From contig JANYGK010000037.1 of assembly GCA_025362395.1 (NCBI GenBank), positions 59,046 to 123,045 of the forward strand: DNA of 64,000 nucleotides, given 5' to 3'. Positions 8,347 through 17,600 of this stretch are shown piece by piece. The translations under genes and the position numbers were made by a program. Each line of letters starts with the position of its first letter. Position 1 is the first letter of the stretch. This DNA is from Bacteroidota bacterium (GTDB lineage Bacteria; Bacteroidota; Bacteroidia; B-17B0; Aurantibacillaceae). The notes below the pieces were generated by a model. It saw only the letters and a program-made list of their open reading frames with translations, did no database searches and was not told the DNA's origin.

Positions 8347-10461
8347 ATGAGCAGCCCGCATTCCTTTTTAGATATTTCTGTCGTTTACCTTAAAGGAATA
8401 GGACAATCGCGGGCAGAGGCTTTACAAACCGAGCTGGCTATTTTTACCTATAAAGATATGTTAACGCATTACCCTTTCAGGTATGTTGATAAAACACAAT
8501 TTCAAACCGTGAGGGAAGTAACGGAAGAATCTGTTTATTACCAGTTGCGCGGGCAAATTATAGATATTCAGTTTGTAGGAGAAAAGCGTACCAAGCGGTT
8601 AACGGCTAAATTTAAAGATGCTTCGGGAATTATAGAATTGGTATGGTTTCAAGGGGCAAAATGGATGGCGGAGAAACTGAAATCGAATACGGAATATATT
8701 ATATACGGTAAACCGACTTCTTTTATGGGGCGCTTTAATATGCCGCATCCCGATATTGAAGTAGTAACGCCCGGCTTATTAGCTTCCCAATCTTCTTTTC
8801 AATCGGTTTATAACAGTACCGAAAAATTAAAATATAAAAATTTAGACAGTGAAGGCATTCGTAAAACTTTGCGTGCACTGGTGTCTCAGCTTACTGAGCA
8901 AAACATACCCGAAACACTCACACAAACTATTATTGATGATTTTAAATTAATATCAAAGCCGGATGCTTACAGGCAGGTTCATTTTCCCGATTCTAAATTG
9001 TTACTGGATAAGGCGCGGTATCGTTTAAAATTTGAGGAACTGTTTTTTGTTCAGTTAAAATTATTGCGCAGCAATCATTTAAGGCATAGCGAATCGGTAG
9101 GCTTTGTATTTAATAAAGTAGGTGATATCTTTAATGATTTCTATACTAAATATTTGCCCTTTCAATTAACCGGTGCGCAAAAAAGAGTGGTTAAAGAAAT
9201 TCGTGTAGATATGGGTTCGGGTAAACAAATGAGCAGGCTGGTGCAAGGTGATGTAGGGAGCGGGAAAACATTAGTTGCTTTACTGTGCATGCTGTTGGCT
9301 TGTGATAACGGTTTCCAGTCTTGCTTAATGGCCCCTACCGAAATTTTAGCAAAACAGCATTACGAAACTATTTCAAACTTAGTAGAGCCGCTCGGTTTAA
9401 AAGTAACCTTGCTCACCGGTTCTACAAAAACAAAGGCCCGCCGGGAATTACACAGTGAACTGGAATCGGGCGAGATTAATATTTTGATCGGTACGCACGC
9501 GCTCATCGAAGATGTAGTGATCTTTAAAAACTTAGGCTTAGTGGTTATTGATGAGCAACATCGCTTTGGTGTTGAACAACGCGCTAAAATGCATAAAAAA
9601 AATACACAGCCCCCGCATATATTAATTATGACGGCGACTCCAATACCCAGAACGTTAGCAATGACTTTATACGGTGACCTTGATACGTCGGTGATTGATG
9701 AGCTTCCACCCGGTAGAAAACCGATTACCACCATGCATTTTATGGAAAGCCAACGCTTGCGGTTAATAGGTTTTATGAAGTCGGAAATTGCTTTGGGAAG
9801 GCAAATTTACATGGTATATCCTTTAATACAGGAAAGTGAAAAAATGGACTTTCAAAACTTACAGGCCGGTTATGATGCCTTGTTAAATGACTTTCCTCAG
9901 CCACAGTACCAAATAAGTATTGTACACGGTAAATTAACATCCCGGCAAAAAGAATTTGAGATGCAACGTTTTATTAAAAATGAAACGCAAATAATGGTAG
10001 CTACCACAGTTATTGAAGTGGGTGTTAATATTCCAAATGCAAGTGTCATGATTATTGAAAGTGCCGAACGTTTCGGTTTATCGCAATTACACCAGTTAAG
10101 AGGAAGAGTAGGGCGCGGCGCAGAAAAATCATATTGTATTTTAATGACCTCCTATAAATTAGGGGCTGACAGCAAGCTCCGTATGGAAACCATGGTGCGC
10201 ACCAACGATGGTTTTGAGATCAGCGAGGTGGATCTGAAATTACGCGGCCCGGGCGATTTAGACGGGACACAGCAAAGCGGCGTATTGGATCTGAAAATTG
10301 CCGACCTTGCTCAGGACGGGCAAATTTTACAACTGGCCCGCTCAGCAGCACAGGCTATTTTAAATGAAGACCCTGTTTTACAAAGTCCCGAGAATCAACT
10401 CTTGTTCAATCACCTGCAAAATCAGCACCATAGCAGGCATTACTGGAGCAAGATCGGTTAA
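8347..10461 (+). CDS. recG: ATP-dependent DNA helicase RecG
   Basis: A 704-residue helicase that remodels stalled replication forks and Holliday junctions. The order is an N-terminal wedge/OB-fold region (about 1-190, with VYLKGIGQSRAEAL), helicase domain 1 with Walker A GDVGSGKT (301-308) and the DEQH box (402-405), then ATPIPRTLAMT, and helicase domain 2 with the QLRGRVGRG motif. Length matches the family. I use the ATG at 8347 and not the TTG three codons earlier, because the TTG belongs to the predicted -7 element. It is divergent from the barrel-like gene. Confidence 0.96.
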   Translation: MSSPHSFLDISVVYLKGIGQSRAEALQTELAIFTYKDMLTHYPFRYVDKTQFQTVREVTEESVYYQLRGQIIDIQFVGEKRTKRLTAKFKDASGIIELVWFQGAKWMAEKLKSNTEYIIYGKPTSFMGRFNMPHPDIEVVTPGLLASQSSFQSVYNSTEKLKYKNLDSEGIRKTLRALVSQLTEQNIPETLTQTIIDDFKLISKPDAYRQVHFPDSKLLLDKARYRLKFEELFFVQLKLLRSNHLRHSESVGFVFNKVGDIFNDFYTKYLPFQLTGAQKRVVKEIRVDMGSGKQMSRLVQGDVGSGKTLVALLCMLLACDNGFQSCLMAPTEILAKQHYETISNLVEPLGLKVTLLTGSTKTKARRELHSELESGEINILIGTHALIEDVVIFKNLGLVVIDEQHRFGVEQRAKMHKKNTQPPHILIMTATPIPRTLAMTLYGDLDTSVIDELPPGRKPITTMHFMESQRLRLIGFMKSEIALGRQIYMVYPLIQESEKMDFQNLQAGYDALLNDFPQPQYQISIVHGKLTSRQKEFEMQRFIKNETQIMVATTVIEVGVNIPNASVMIIESAERFGLSQLHQLRGRVGRGAEKSYCILMTSYKLGADSKLRMETMVRTNDGFEISEVDLKLRGPGDLDGTQQSGVLDLKIADLAQDGQILQLARSAAQAILNEDPVLQSPENQLLFNHLQNQHHSRHYWSKIG

Positions 10462-10491
10462 ATTGAACGTATTAAGGAGCTTTTCAAGGTA

Positions 10492-10522
10492 TTTGTTTAT
10501 TTCCAAAAAAGGTTTAATTTTG
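10492..10522 (+). promoter_or_regulatory. Predicted promoter for the two small secreted-protein genes
   Basis: TTTG at 10492-10495, a 19-base spacer, and TAATTTTG at 10515-10522 are an exact match to the Bacteroidota TTTG / TANNTTTG consensus. The first ATG (10542) lies 19 bases downstream. It is the best-formed promoter seen in the window. Confidence 0.6.
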
Positions 10523-10541
10523 GTATACTAAAATTGTTAAA

Positions 10542-10829
10542 ATGAAGACTGTAGCTTTTTTATACGTGTTCTTATTTGCCTGCTTGTTTAAAGTGCATGC
10601 CACTACGCCAACACATCCTGTGCCTAAACAACAGCAACCTAAAGACTGTGTGAAGCATCCGCAGATTGTAAAAGCACGCATCATTGAAAGGCCAAAAATG
10701 ATGGTGGAAAAAACCATGCCTACTACGCATGTTTCAAAAGGCGGTAATGCAATTCCACATTTTTCAGTACTCAACTTCATTAATTTTTTCTATTCTAAAG
10801 ATACCCTCGACAATCTGCGGGTGATGTAA
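10542..10829 (+). CDS. Small secreted hypothetical protein
   Basis: A 95-residue protein with a signal peptide (MKTVAFLYVFLFACLFKVHA, cleavage expected after HA at about residue 20). A Pro/Gln/Lys-rich mature part follows, with two Cys-free basic stretches and a C-terminal hydrophobic patch (FSVLNFINFFY). No family is recognised. A strong consensus promoter lies upstream. Its TAA overlaps the ATG of the next gene by one base, so the two are translationally coupled and probably act together. Confidence 0.65.
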   Translation: MKTVAFLYVFLFACLFKVHATTPTHPVPKQQQPKDCVKHPQIVKARIIERPKMMVEKTMPTTHVSKGGNAIPHFSVLNFINFFYSKDTLDNLRVM

Positions 10830-11440
10830 TGCATCGGCTATCGGTTAGTTGTTTCGTATTATTTTTTTTTATAAGCGGAGTTGCCTTTCCGGAAGACACA
10901 CTTTATTTTAAGATTCATTTTGTATACGGTTCAAAGCCTAAGCATGGTTTTAAACATATGGAACCCGCCTATTTTGGCGGTATTCATGGCGGACATGTTT
11001 ACATGGAAGTTGACCGTGACATTTTTAGTTTTGGTTTACATAATAATCAATGGCATATTATAGGACATAAAAAAAACAGGGTAGGCCGGTACCGTATTGA
11101 TACTAACTTAGTATGGTTGGGCGATACAGGAAAATTAAAGCTCACTACTATTAGTATTCCTATTACAAAACAACAGCTTGAAAAGGTTAAGCAGATAGAG
11201 AAAACATATCTTTTAATATCCCCTTACGATTATGCCTTTATCGGCATGCGTTGCGCTGCAGCCGCTTATGAAATATTAAGCCGTATCGGCATTACTAAAC
11301 CAAGGTCAAGGGTAGGTGTTATCACAAAAAACTTTTATCCTAAACGTTTAAGAGTAAAATTATTGAAACGGGCAAAAAAAGAACATTGGAAAATCACAAC
11401 ACAAGAGGGCAGACCGACACGTAAGTGGGAAAAGGATTAA
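10829..11440 (+). CDS. Secreted protein, possible permuted NlpC/P60 (papain-like) fold
   Basis: A 203-residue protein with a signal peptide (hydrophobic residues 6-19). The mature region contains GGIHGGHVYMEV, with a conserved-looking His, and about 90 residues later MRCAAAAYEIL, a Cys at the start of a helix. In circularly permuted NlpC/P60 and LRAT-like enzymes the His strand precedes the Cys helix, and this order fits. If so it would be a periplasmic or outer-membrane peptidase or amidase. The basic C-terminus (KRLRVKLLKRAKKEHWK) is unusual for a secreted enzyme. The assignment is inference from motif order only. It overlaps the upstream gene by one base. Confidence 0.6.
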   Translation: MHRLSVSCFVLFFFISGVAFPEDTLYFKIHFVYGSKPKHGFKHMEPAYFGGIHGGHVYMEVDRDIFSFGLHNNQWHIIGHKKNRVGRYRIDTNLVWLGDTGKLKLTTISIPITKQQLEKVKQIEKTYLLISPYDYAFIGMRCAAAAYEILSRIGITKPRSRVGVITKNFYPKRLRVKLLKRAKKEHWKITTQEGRPTRKWEKD

Positions 11441-11539
11441 TTTTTTAACCGCATGGTCACATAGGAAGCATAAAGAAAGTTTTGATTCACTTATAAGAAA
11501 TGGATTTTAAATTGAATGTATGCTGAAGTTTTATAAGCA

Positions 11540-11682
11540 CTCTCATACATTGGTAATGGCGCAGTGGTCTTTGGAGAACGGTGCAGGTTCACGCTTAGGC
11601 AGCAAAAGAGGGGTAGCTTGCATTCAGCGTTTGTCACTGTCCGCAAGCGTGTGGGAATTTTTCTTTTTTCGTCAAGAAAAAA
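11540..11682. repeat. Dispersed element, copy A, in the 11441-11766 gap
   Basis: An 18-base sequence, CTCTCATACATTGGTAAT (11540-11557), recurs exactly at 14601-14618. In both places the element ends, about 110-125 bases later, in an A/T-rich hairpin; here it is TTTTTTC-GTCAA-GAAAAAA at 11664-11682. The middle parts have diverged. It lies downstream of the convergent lysA and 203-residue genes and holds no convincing ORF. It may be a small non-coding mobile or REP-like element. Confidence 0.5.
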
Positions 11683-11718
11683 TATAGAGAAATTATAAAT
11701 ATAACAAACTATTGTGTG

Positions 11719-11746
11719 TGAGATTGCTTCACTCCGTTCGCAACGA
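11719..11746. repeat. Dispersed GAGATTGCTTC repeat half-unit
   Basis: TGAGATTGCTTCACTCCGTT at 11719-11738, continuing to 11746, is the reverse complement of the left arm of the inverted repeat at 21441-21558. It is one half of the widespread 'cgaagcaatctca' type of intergenic repeat and sits close to the lysA 3' end. Confidence 0.5.
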
Positions 11747-11766
11747 CAAGATAAACTAAACAAATG

Positions 11767-12924
11767 CTACAACTCATCACTGCAATAACTCCTTACTTCA
11801 TCTCTCAAATTATATCTGCTCGCCATTACCTCACCGTATGCACCGGCGCTTCTTATGGCAATAAAATCTCCCCGCTGCGTAATCGGCAATTCAACAGCTT
11901 TGCCAAAACAATCGCTGCTTTCGCAAATAGGGCCCACCACATCGTATTTAATAAGTGTAGGTGATATTGAAGAAATATTTTCTATTTTATGATATGCCTG
12001 GTATAGCGCAGGCCTTATGAGCTCGGTCATGCCTGCATCTAAAATAGCAAAATTGGTATTAATACCGTTTTTAATGTAGAGCACTTTACTGATCAGGCTC
12101 CCGCACTGAGCCACAACAGCCCTTCCTAATTCAAAATGTAATTGCTGGTTTTTTCTCAACTCCATAAAATCATGAAACACCTTAAAGTAGGCAGCAAAAT
12201 CAATCACAGCTTCGTTGTCGGGCTCTTGGTAGTTAATGCCAACACCGCCGCCAACATTAATGATGGGCAGGTCATATTCCTTACTTAAAAAATAAGCATT
12301 GATTTTATTTACCTTTAAACACAGCTGTTTAAAGGGAGACAGATCGGTAATCTGTGAACCGATGTGAAAATGCAGGCCGATCAGTTTAAGATTAGGAAGT
12401 GACTTTAATTTTTCAATCACAGCATCAAATTCATAAGGGTTAATTCCAAATTTATTTTCTTCTAAGCCGGTAGTAATGTATTTATGCGTATGCGCATCTA
12501 CGTTAGGATTAATGCGCAGGGCAATAGAAGCAATTTTATCTTTCGCGGTTGCCAATTCATTTATAACTTCCAGCTCCTGTATGCTTTCACAATTAAAGCA
12601 GAAAATAGTTTTATCTAAAGCATAATTTATTTCATCATCACTTTTACCAACACCGGCAAACACAATGTTACTCGTGTCAAATCCGTTTTCTACGGCACAT
12701 TTCACTTCGTTGCCGCTTACACAATCGGCGCCAAACCCCGCTTTATGAATGGCTTGTATAATGTTTGCATTTGCATTTGCTTTAAACGCGTAATGAATAT
12801 GATACCCGTACTTTACACTTTCTGTTGTAATGGCATTGAGCGTTTTTTGTAACAGCGCCATATCATAATAATAATAAGGCGTTTTTAGGTGTTGTATTTT
12901 TTTAATCGTTTCTTCTGTAAACAT
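11767..12924 (-). CDS. lysA: Diaminopimelate decarboxylase
   Basis: A 385-residue PLP enzyme (alanine-racemase-like barrel) that converts meso-diaminopimelate to L-lysine, the last step of lysine synthesis. The PLP lysine is K48 in HYAFKANANAN. The barrel motifs HFHIGSQI and VGGGVGI are present. The C-terminal substrate-binding segment GPICESSDCFGK provides the Cys that acts across the dimer, followed by AGAYGEVMASRYN. Length fits the family (about 400). It lies 131 bases downstream of lysC on the same strand, so both are probably expressed together. Confidence 0.95.
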   Translation of the reverse strand: MFTEETIKKIQHLKTPYYYYDMALLQKTLNAITTESVKYGYHIHYAFKANANANIIQAIHKAGFGADCVSGNEVKCAVENGFDTSNIVFAGVGKSDDEINYALDKTIFCFNCESIQELEVINELATAKDKIASIALRINPNVDAHTHKYITTGLEENKFGINPYEFDAVIEKLKSLPNLKLIGLHFHIGSQITDLSPFKQLCLKVNKINAYFLSKEYDLPIINVGGGVGINYQEPDNEAVIDFAAYFKVFHDFMELRKNQQLHFELGRAVVAQCGSLISKVLYIKNGINTNFAILDAGMTELIRPALYQAYHKIENISSISPTLIKYDVVGPICESSDCFGKAVELPITQRGDFIAIRSAGAYGEVMASRYNLRDEVRSYCSDEL

Positions 12925-12967
12925 TTTATTTTTTTAATTTATAACTAAAGATCTATATCTATGATCA

Positions 12968-13046
12968 ATTCTTCGAACTTAAATCTCCACAAATCTTACA
13001 TCTTTAATCTTCTGTCTCTTCCGTCCTTTTATCTCTTCGTCTCTTA
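12968..13046. repeat. Pyrimidine-rich repeat tract between lysC and lysA
   Basis: A run of aatctt/tctctt units similar to the tract after queG (4224-4366). On the coding strand of lysC it is purine-rich and gives no hairpin. It fills most of the 131-base lysC-lysA spacer. Confidence 0.35.
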
Positions 13047-13055
13047 ATTTTCTTC

Positions 13056-14372
13056 TCAGTATCCGAAAAGCCTTTCATTCAGCGCCACCAGCGCTTCCTT
13101 TTTATGTTTTGAATTTATCAATACACTAATGTTATTAGCACTTCCGCCATAAGAAACCATGCGTAAAGGAATGTCTTTAAATGCTTCCAACACCTTAAAG
13201 CCATACCCGGCCTTATCTTTAGGAATGTTACCTACAATACAAATAATAGTTTGATCTTCTTCTACAGCTACATTTGCAAATTCTCCAAGCTCTTTTGTTA
13301 TCTCTTTTAAAAATTTTGGATTATCAATGGTTAAGGATACCGCAATTTCGGAAGTGGTAATCATATCAATAGATGTCTTATACCTTTCAAAAATTTCGAA
13401 CACAGCTCTTAAAAAACCGTGTGCCAACAACATTCGGTCGCTTTTAATATTAATGGCGCATATCCCGTCTTTAGCAGCTACCGCTTTAATGCCTTCACCC
13501 GATGTAACATTAGAGATCAATGTTCCTTTTGCGTTGGGCTGCATAGTATTTTTAAGCAACACCGGGATATTTCTTTTTTGCGCCGGTAGAATACAGGTAG
13601 GGTGTAATATTTTTGCACCGAAGTACGCAAGCTCTGCCGCCTCATCAAAACTCAATGCATGTATAGCATGCGTTTTAGCTACTATACGCGGGTCGTTATT
13701 GTGCATTCCGTCAATATCTGTCCATATTTGCACTTCATTTGCATTAATGGCGGCACCTATAATAGAGGCTGTGTAATCGCTGCCTCCGCGCTTTAAATTA
13801 TCAATCTCTCCAAAAGTGTTTCGACAAATGTAACCTTGTGTAATAAACAAATTTGTATTAGGATATTTGACAAGCTCTGCTTCTAAATGTTTTTCAATAT
13901 ATGATAAATTGGGTTCATCATTTTCATCGATCCTCATAAAATTGAGCGCTGACAAAAGCTCAGCTGTAATGCCTGTTTCCTGCAAATAAAAAAAGAAGAG
14001 AGCAGAGCTTAATAATTCACCCTGTGCCAAAATCGCTTTTTCTTCGTTTGCGGTAAACATATCTAACGTAAAAGAGCGCAGGTAATTAAAATAATTTTTT
14101 ACCAGGTCCATGCCTTTTATTTTATAGTCTTCCAACGCGTAAAGAGTATGTGCCTCGTTAATATAAATCAACTCTAACTCATCTATAATTAAAGTGGCCT
14201 GTTGATGTTGCTTTTGGTATAATGCCGCGCAAATGTCAACAAGTTTGTTAGTTGTGCCGCTCATGGCAGAGAGGACAACTATTTTTTTACCGGCGCCGGT
14301 TACTAATGGTACAAGCGCTTTCATGCGTTCAGCACTTCCTACACTTGTTCCTCCAAATTTTAAAATATTCAT
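13056..14372 (-). CDS. lysC: Aspartate kinase (monofunctional)
   Basis: A 438-residue enzyme that phosphorylates L-aspartate, the entry step for lysine, threonine, methionine and diaminopimelate. The N-terminus has the signature KFGGTSVGSAERM (residues 5-17). The central part contains GYICRNTFGEIDNLKRGGSD with the conserved RGGSDYTA. Two C-terminal ACT-type regulatory regions follow (about 300-438, with TTSEIAVSLTID). There is no homoserine dehydrogenase fusion. Lysine feedback through the ACT region is likely by family. It precedes lysA on the same strand. Confidence 0.95.
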   Translation of the reverse strand: MNILKFGGTSVGSAERMKALVPLVTGAGKKIVVLSAMSGTTNKLVDICAALYQKQHQQATLIIDELELIYINEAHTLYALEDYKIKGMDLVKNYFNYLRSFTLDMFTANEEKAILAQGELLSSALFFFYLQETGITAELLSALNFMRIDENDEPNLSYIEKHLEAELVKYPNTNLFITQGYICRNTFGEIDNLKRGGSDYTASIIGAAINANEVQIWTDIDGMHNNDPRIVAKTHAIHALSFDEAAELAYFGAKILHPTCILPAQKRNIPVLLKNTMQPNAKGTLISNVTSGEGIKAVAAKDGICAINIKSDRMLLAHGFLRAVFEIFERYKTSIDMITTSEIAVSLTIDNPKFLKEITKELGEFANVAVEEDQTIICIVGNIPKDKAGYGFKVLEAFKDIPLRMVSYGGSANNISVLINSKHKKEALVALNERLFGY

Positions 14373-14600
14373 AGTGTCATGTAATGATTAATAATACTAA
14401 CTGAGTGCTTGTTAAATGTAATAAATGATTAGTGTTTTGTGTACTAAAATCAATCCCTGATTTTGAGGTACGAAATTTAGTATCGGCTCGGGCGAGCCTT
14501 ACACTTACGTTTTATGTGTAAAGTGTGTTTCATTTAATATGCAAAGAAAGAATTTATTTTTTAATAAACAAAAGATCTCTTTAAATATGGAACATTTCAT

Positions 14601-14731
14601 CTCTCATACATTGGTAATAGTGTGGCTGTTTTTCCAATTCGGCGCAAACTGCAAGCCCGGCAAGCACTAGCGGGCTGCTTGCAGTTGGCGAATTGGATTG
14701 AATTTTGTTTCTTTTGTTCAAGCAAAAGAAA
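14601..14731. repeat. Dispersed element, copy B, with long hairpin (14373-14827 gap)
   Basis: Starts with the same 18 bases as copy A (14601-14618). A large stem follows: CCAATTC at 14634-14640 pairs with GAATTGG at 14690-14696, and AACTGCAAG at 14647-14655 pairs with CTTGCAGTT at 14678-14686. It ends in a 9-bp hairpin, TTTCTTTTG-TTCAAG-CAAAAGAAA, at 14708-14731. There is no ORF. The rest of the 455-base gap holds only the lysC upstream region and a terminator. Confidence 0.6.
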
Positions 14732-14780
14732 GAAGAATAAAATATTGAATTAAATAGTGAATCAATATGATAACAACAAA

Positions 14781-14806
14781 AAAGCCCCGCACAAATACGG
14801 GGCTTT
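14781..14806 (-). terminator. Rho-independent terminator for the type IX-secreted protein gene
   Basis: A 9-bp stem, AAAGCCCCG (14781-14789) with CGGGGCTTT (14798-14806), and an 8-base loop. On the minus strand it is followed by a T-rich run, placing it 22 bases beyond the stop of the 880-residue gene. It could act in both directions. Confidence 0.75.
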
Positions 14807-14827
14807 TAATAAAGAAATTTGAATGAA

Positions 14828-17470
14828 CTATTGTTTAACAATTTTATAAGCTTTCACAGTATCTTTTGTTTCAAGCTTTAAATAATAAATACCGTTCGCC
14901 AATTCAGCCATGTTAACCTGTTTAGTTAACACACCATTGCCCGACATAACATCGGTATATACCAACCTTCCGTCAACCGTTATAATACTTATTTTAGCAT
15001 CAACATCACTTTTCGCAGTCAACTCAAGTGTAAACATACCGTTATTAGGATTAGGATATAACGTTAAACCTAAATTACTTTCCTGTTCATCAATGCCAAC
15101 ACAGGCGTATACTTTTAAGGTATCGCGCGCTACATTAGAGCAACCGTTAGCCCCCCTTACATTATATAAAATAATATAAGTGCCTTGTCCTGCCGCTGCC
15201 GCGTTAAAATTATTACCTGTTATACCCGAGCCTATGTAAGTTCCTCCCGCGGGGGTTCCTTCCGTTAAAATACGCCCTTGGTCGGTAGGACAAAATATTT
15301 CGGGGTTGGCAAATGTTAGGCCTACCGCCGGTAAAGGCAACGAAGTAATATTTATAATATCTGAAGATTTGCAGGTGCTTGGGTGTGTTACCAACACTGA
15401 GTATGTTCCCGCTGTTGATACAGTGATAGAGGAAGAAGTAGCCCCTGTGCTCCACATATAACTTGAGCCCGCGTTACCGGCATATAAGGTAATGTATGAG
15501 CCCTGGCAATAGCCGGTATCAGGTCCTAAGGTTACTATGGGCAATGTTCCAAGTGTAACTTTTACAGTATCCGAACCAACACATCCGTTTGATCCCGTTG
15601 CTCTTACCCAATACTTGCCCGCCAAATTAATATTTAAAGTAGAACCCGTAGTATTACTGTTCCATAAATAAGAACTTGCCACAACACGCGAGTTTAACAG
15701 CAACGGCATAGAACACACGAGCGTATCACTGCCTAAATTAGGAATGGGTGTCGGCTTAATCTCTATATGAATAGCGTCGTTAGATGAGCAGCTACTACCT
15801 TGGGTTGTTACTAAAGTATAGGTTGTAGAAACAGGAGCGCGTATAATAGGATTAGCGATAGATGTTGATGAAAGGCCTGTAGAAGGGCTCCAGCTGTAAG
15901 TAACCGGTGCCGCCTGATCAAAATACATATTAGGGCGCAACGAAGAATATGAACTTGTTGAGCCGCTTGAACATAAATTGGATATAGAATTAGCCGCATA
16001 CCAAGCAGACGCATTAAAGCTCATATTAGTAGAGCTGAAGGACACATTACTTGAGGTTGTATTTGGTGTCGGGTAATTATTAAAGCAGGTTTCAACAATA
16101 ATGTTCGATGTACCGTTCCAGTTAAAAGGAGTAGTAAGCGTGTGTGTATTAATGCCAAGCGCAGGTGTATAGTTTGATGCGGTAAGTACATTGGTAATAC
16201 CCGGTTGTATAGTTGTAAGCGCTGTAAGGGTGGTAGTACCTATGCCCATGTTAAAATTAATAAGGGTTGCACTACCATTTAAATTTAACGCGTTAAAAGA
16301 AACAGCCGTAATATTTCCCGGTATTACTCCGGCGCTTGTAAGCTCCGACGCAAGAATAAGGAATTGGTTTTTAGCACCATGCCTGTAATTACCATACGGC
16401 GCAGGATAAGTAGTAGAGGAATTTTGTTGTGTGCCTGCACCAAGTTGGTACATGGGATTTAAAACTGTTTTTACTTGTACGGGAATATTTAAGCACACGG
16501 TGTCATTTGGTGTTACCGATATATTAAAAAATGGTTTTCTCTGTACAATTACATTAATCGTATCGTCCGGCGCATAACCGTCACCGGCAGCAGTGCTATA
16601 TGCCTTTAGCAAATAATTACCGGCTACGCTCATATTATAGTTTGTAGCAACAGTATAATCCTGTGTAGCGTAAGACGCTAAAGTACCTGTATTTATGGCT
16701 ATAGTGTATGTATTAATAATTACTCCGGTCGATTGAACAGTAATAACGGCAGGTGTTACTGCAAAATCGGCGTTGGTAGTTCCAAAATTACCTACCCTCA
16801 CAACAATGGTATCATTGCCGAAACATTTTTTAAGGTTTACAGGTTTTACAAACGCAGTAACCCCTAAATCAAAGGGAACAGAGGGCACAATATTGACCAT
16901 GTAATCTTCTGTTTCACCCCAAGTAGGATTAGAGCAGGGAGTTGGGGCGATACTTGATTCTGCTTCAATAACGCGCATGCGTGTAAGGCCCGGAGTTACT
17001 GTGGTAGGAATAGTAATTCCGCCGGCAGCGTTTATGGCAGTACCCGCTACAGCAAAAGATGTATAGGCAGAAGTGTAGATGGTTTCACCCGGGTCTGTAA
17101 ACAAGCCGTTATGGTTATAATCGATCCATACACAAAACCTGCCACTGTAGGAGTTTCCATTACACATACCCGTAGTTACAGATAAAGGATAGTTTAACCC
17201 CATTACATAATTATAAGCAGGCAATGTGGTATAATTTGAATATTGATAAGGCAGTGAACCTGCTCCCGGCGCCACAGCTCCGCAAATGCTGCTGTTATTT
17301 AATCCACCGAAGGTTACATTAAAAATTTCATCGTCATACGTTGAGCTTGCTGCCGATGTACAATAAGTTTGCCCGTTTACCTGTAAAGCCGATAAAAACA
17401 GCATGATACAGACAACCGGCAACTTAAAAATATTTTTTGAGGGAGTAAAAGAAGTGTAGAATCTTTTCAT
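14828..17470 (-). CDS. Secreted protein with GEVED domain and type IX sorting domain
   Basis: An 880-residue protein. Residues 1-33 include a signal peptide (LPVVCIMLFLSALQVNG). About 60-195 form a GEVED-type domain (FCVWIDYNHNGLF ... WGETEDYMVNI). Later parts contain Ig/PKD-like beta repeats with Cys pairs (TYTLVTTQGSSCSSND; GTYSVLVTHPSTCKSSD). The last 80 residues are a Por secretion-tail domain (LTLYPNPNNGMFTLEL ... GIYYLKLETKD, ending YKIVKQ). Proteins of this type cross the outer membrane through the type IX secretion system and are anchored or released. No catalytic motif is seen, so it may be an adhesin or matrix protein. It is monocistronic with its own terminator. Confidence 0.88.
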   Translation of the reverse strand: MKRFYTSFTPSKNIFKLPVVCIMLFLSALQVNGQTYCTSAASSTYDDEIFNVTFGGLNNSSICGAVAPGAGSLPYQYSNYTTLPAYNYVMGLNYPLSVTTGMCNGNSYSGRFCVWIDYNHNGLFTDPGETIYTSAYTSFAVAGTAINAAGGITIPTTVTPGLTRMRVIEAESSIAPTPCSNPTWGETEDYMVNIVPSVPFDLGVTAFVKPVNLKKCFGNDTIVVRVGNFGTTNADFAVTPAVITVQSTGVIINTYTIAINTGTLASYATQDYTVATNYNMSVAGNYLLKAYSTAAGDGYAPDDTINVIVQRKPFFNISVTPNDTVCLNIPVQVKTVLNPMYQLGAGTQQNSSTTYPAPYGNYRHGAKNQFLILASELTSAGVIPGNITAVSFNALNLNGSATLINFNMGIGTTTLTALTTIQPGITNVLTASNYTPALGINTHTLTTPFNWNGTSNIIVETCFNNYPTPNTTSSNVSFSSTNMSFNASAWYAANSISNLCSSGSTSSYSSLRPNMYFDQAAPVTYSWSPSTGLSSTSIANPIIRAPVSTTYTLVTTQGSSCSSNDAIHIEIKPTPIPNLGSDTLVCSMPLLLNSRVVASSYLWNSNTTGSTLNINLAGKYWVRATGSNGCVGSDTVKVTLGTLPIVTLGPDTGYCQGSYITLYAGNAGSSYMWSTGATSSSITVSTAGTYSVLVTHPSTCKSSDIINITSLPLPAVGLTFANPEIFCPTDQGRILTEGTPAGGTYIGSGITGNNFNAAAAGQGTYIILYNVRGANGCSNVARDTLKVYACVGIDEQESNLGLTLYPNPNNGMFTLELTAKSDVDAKISIITVDGRLVYTDVMSGNGVLTKQVNMAELANGIYYLKLETKDTVKAYKIVKQ

Positions 17471-17587
17471 AGTTATTCGATTAAGGATTTAATGCCTTAA
17501 CAAAAATATAAGAATATTTTGTTAAAACCTACGTTTTAGGTTAACAAAAATTACTTAAAAAGGCCTTATTCTCTGATTCTTATTTTG

Positions 17588-17595
17588 TAATTTTG
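17588..17595 (+). promoter_or_regulatory. Possible -7 element for the tatA operon
   Basis: TAATTTTG matches TANNTTTG and lies 6 bases before the tatA ATG. The -33 box is weak. If used, the transcript would be leaderless. Confidence 0.3.
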
Positions 17596-17600
17596 CCTGC

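Noticed and set aside
9360..9734. 124-codon minus-strand frame
   Set aside because: Antisense to the helicase core of recG; composition is that of a complementary shadow.
13327..13776. 149-codon plus-strand frame
   Set aside because: It lies wholly inside lysC on the other strand, with no promoter and no protein-like motifs; a shadow of a real gene.
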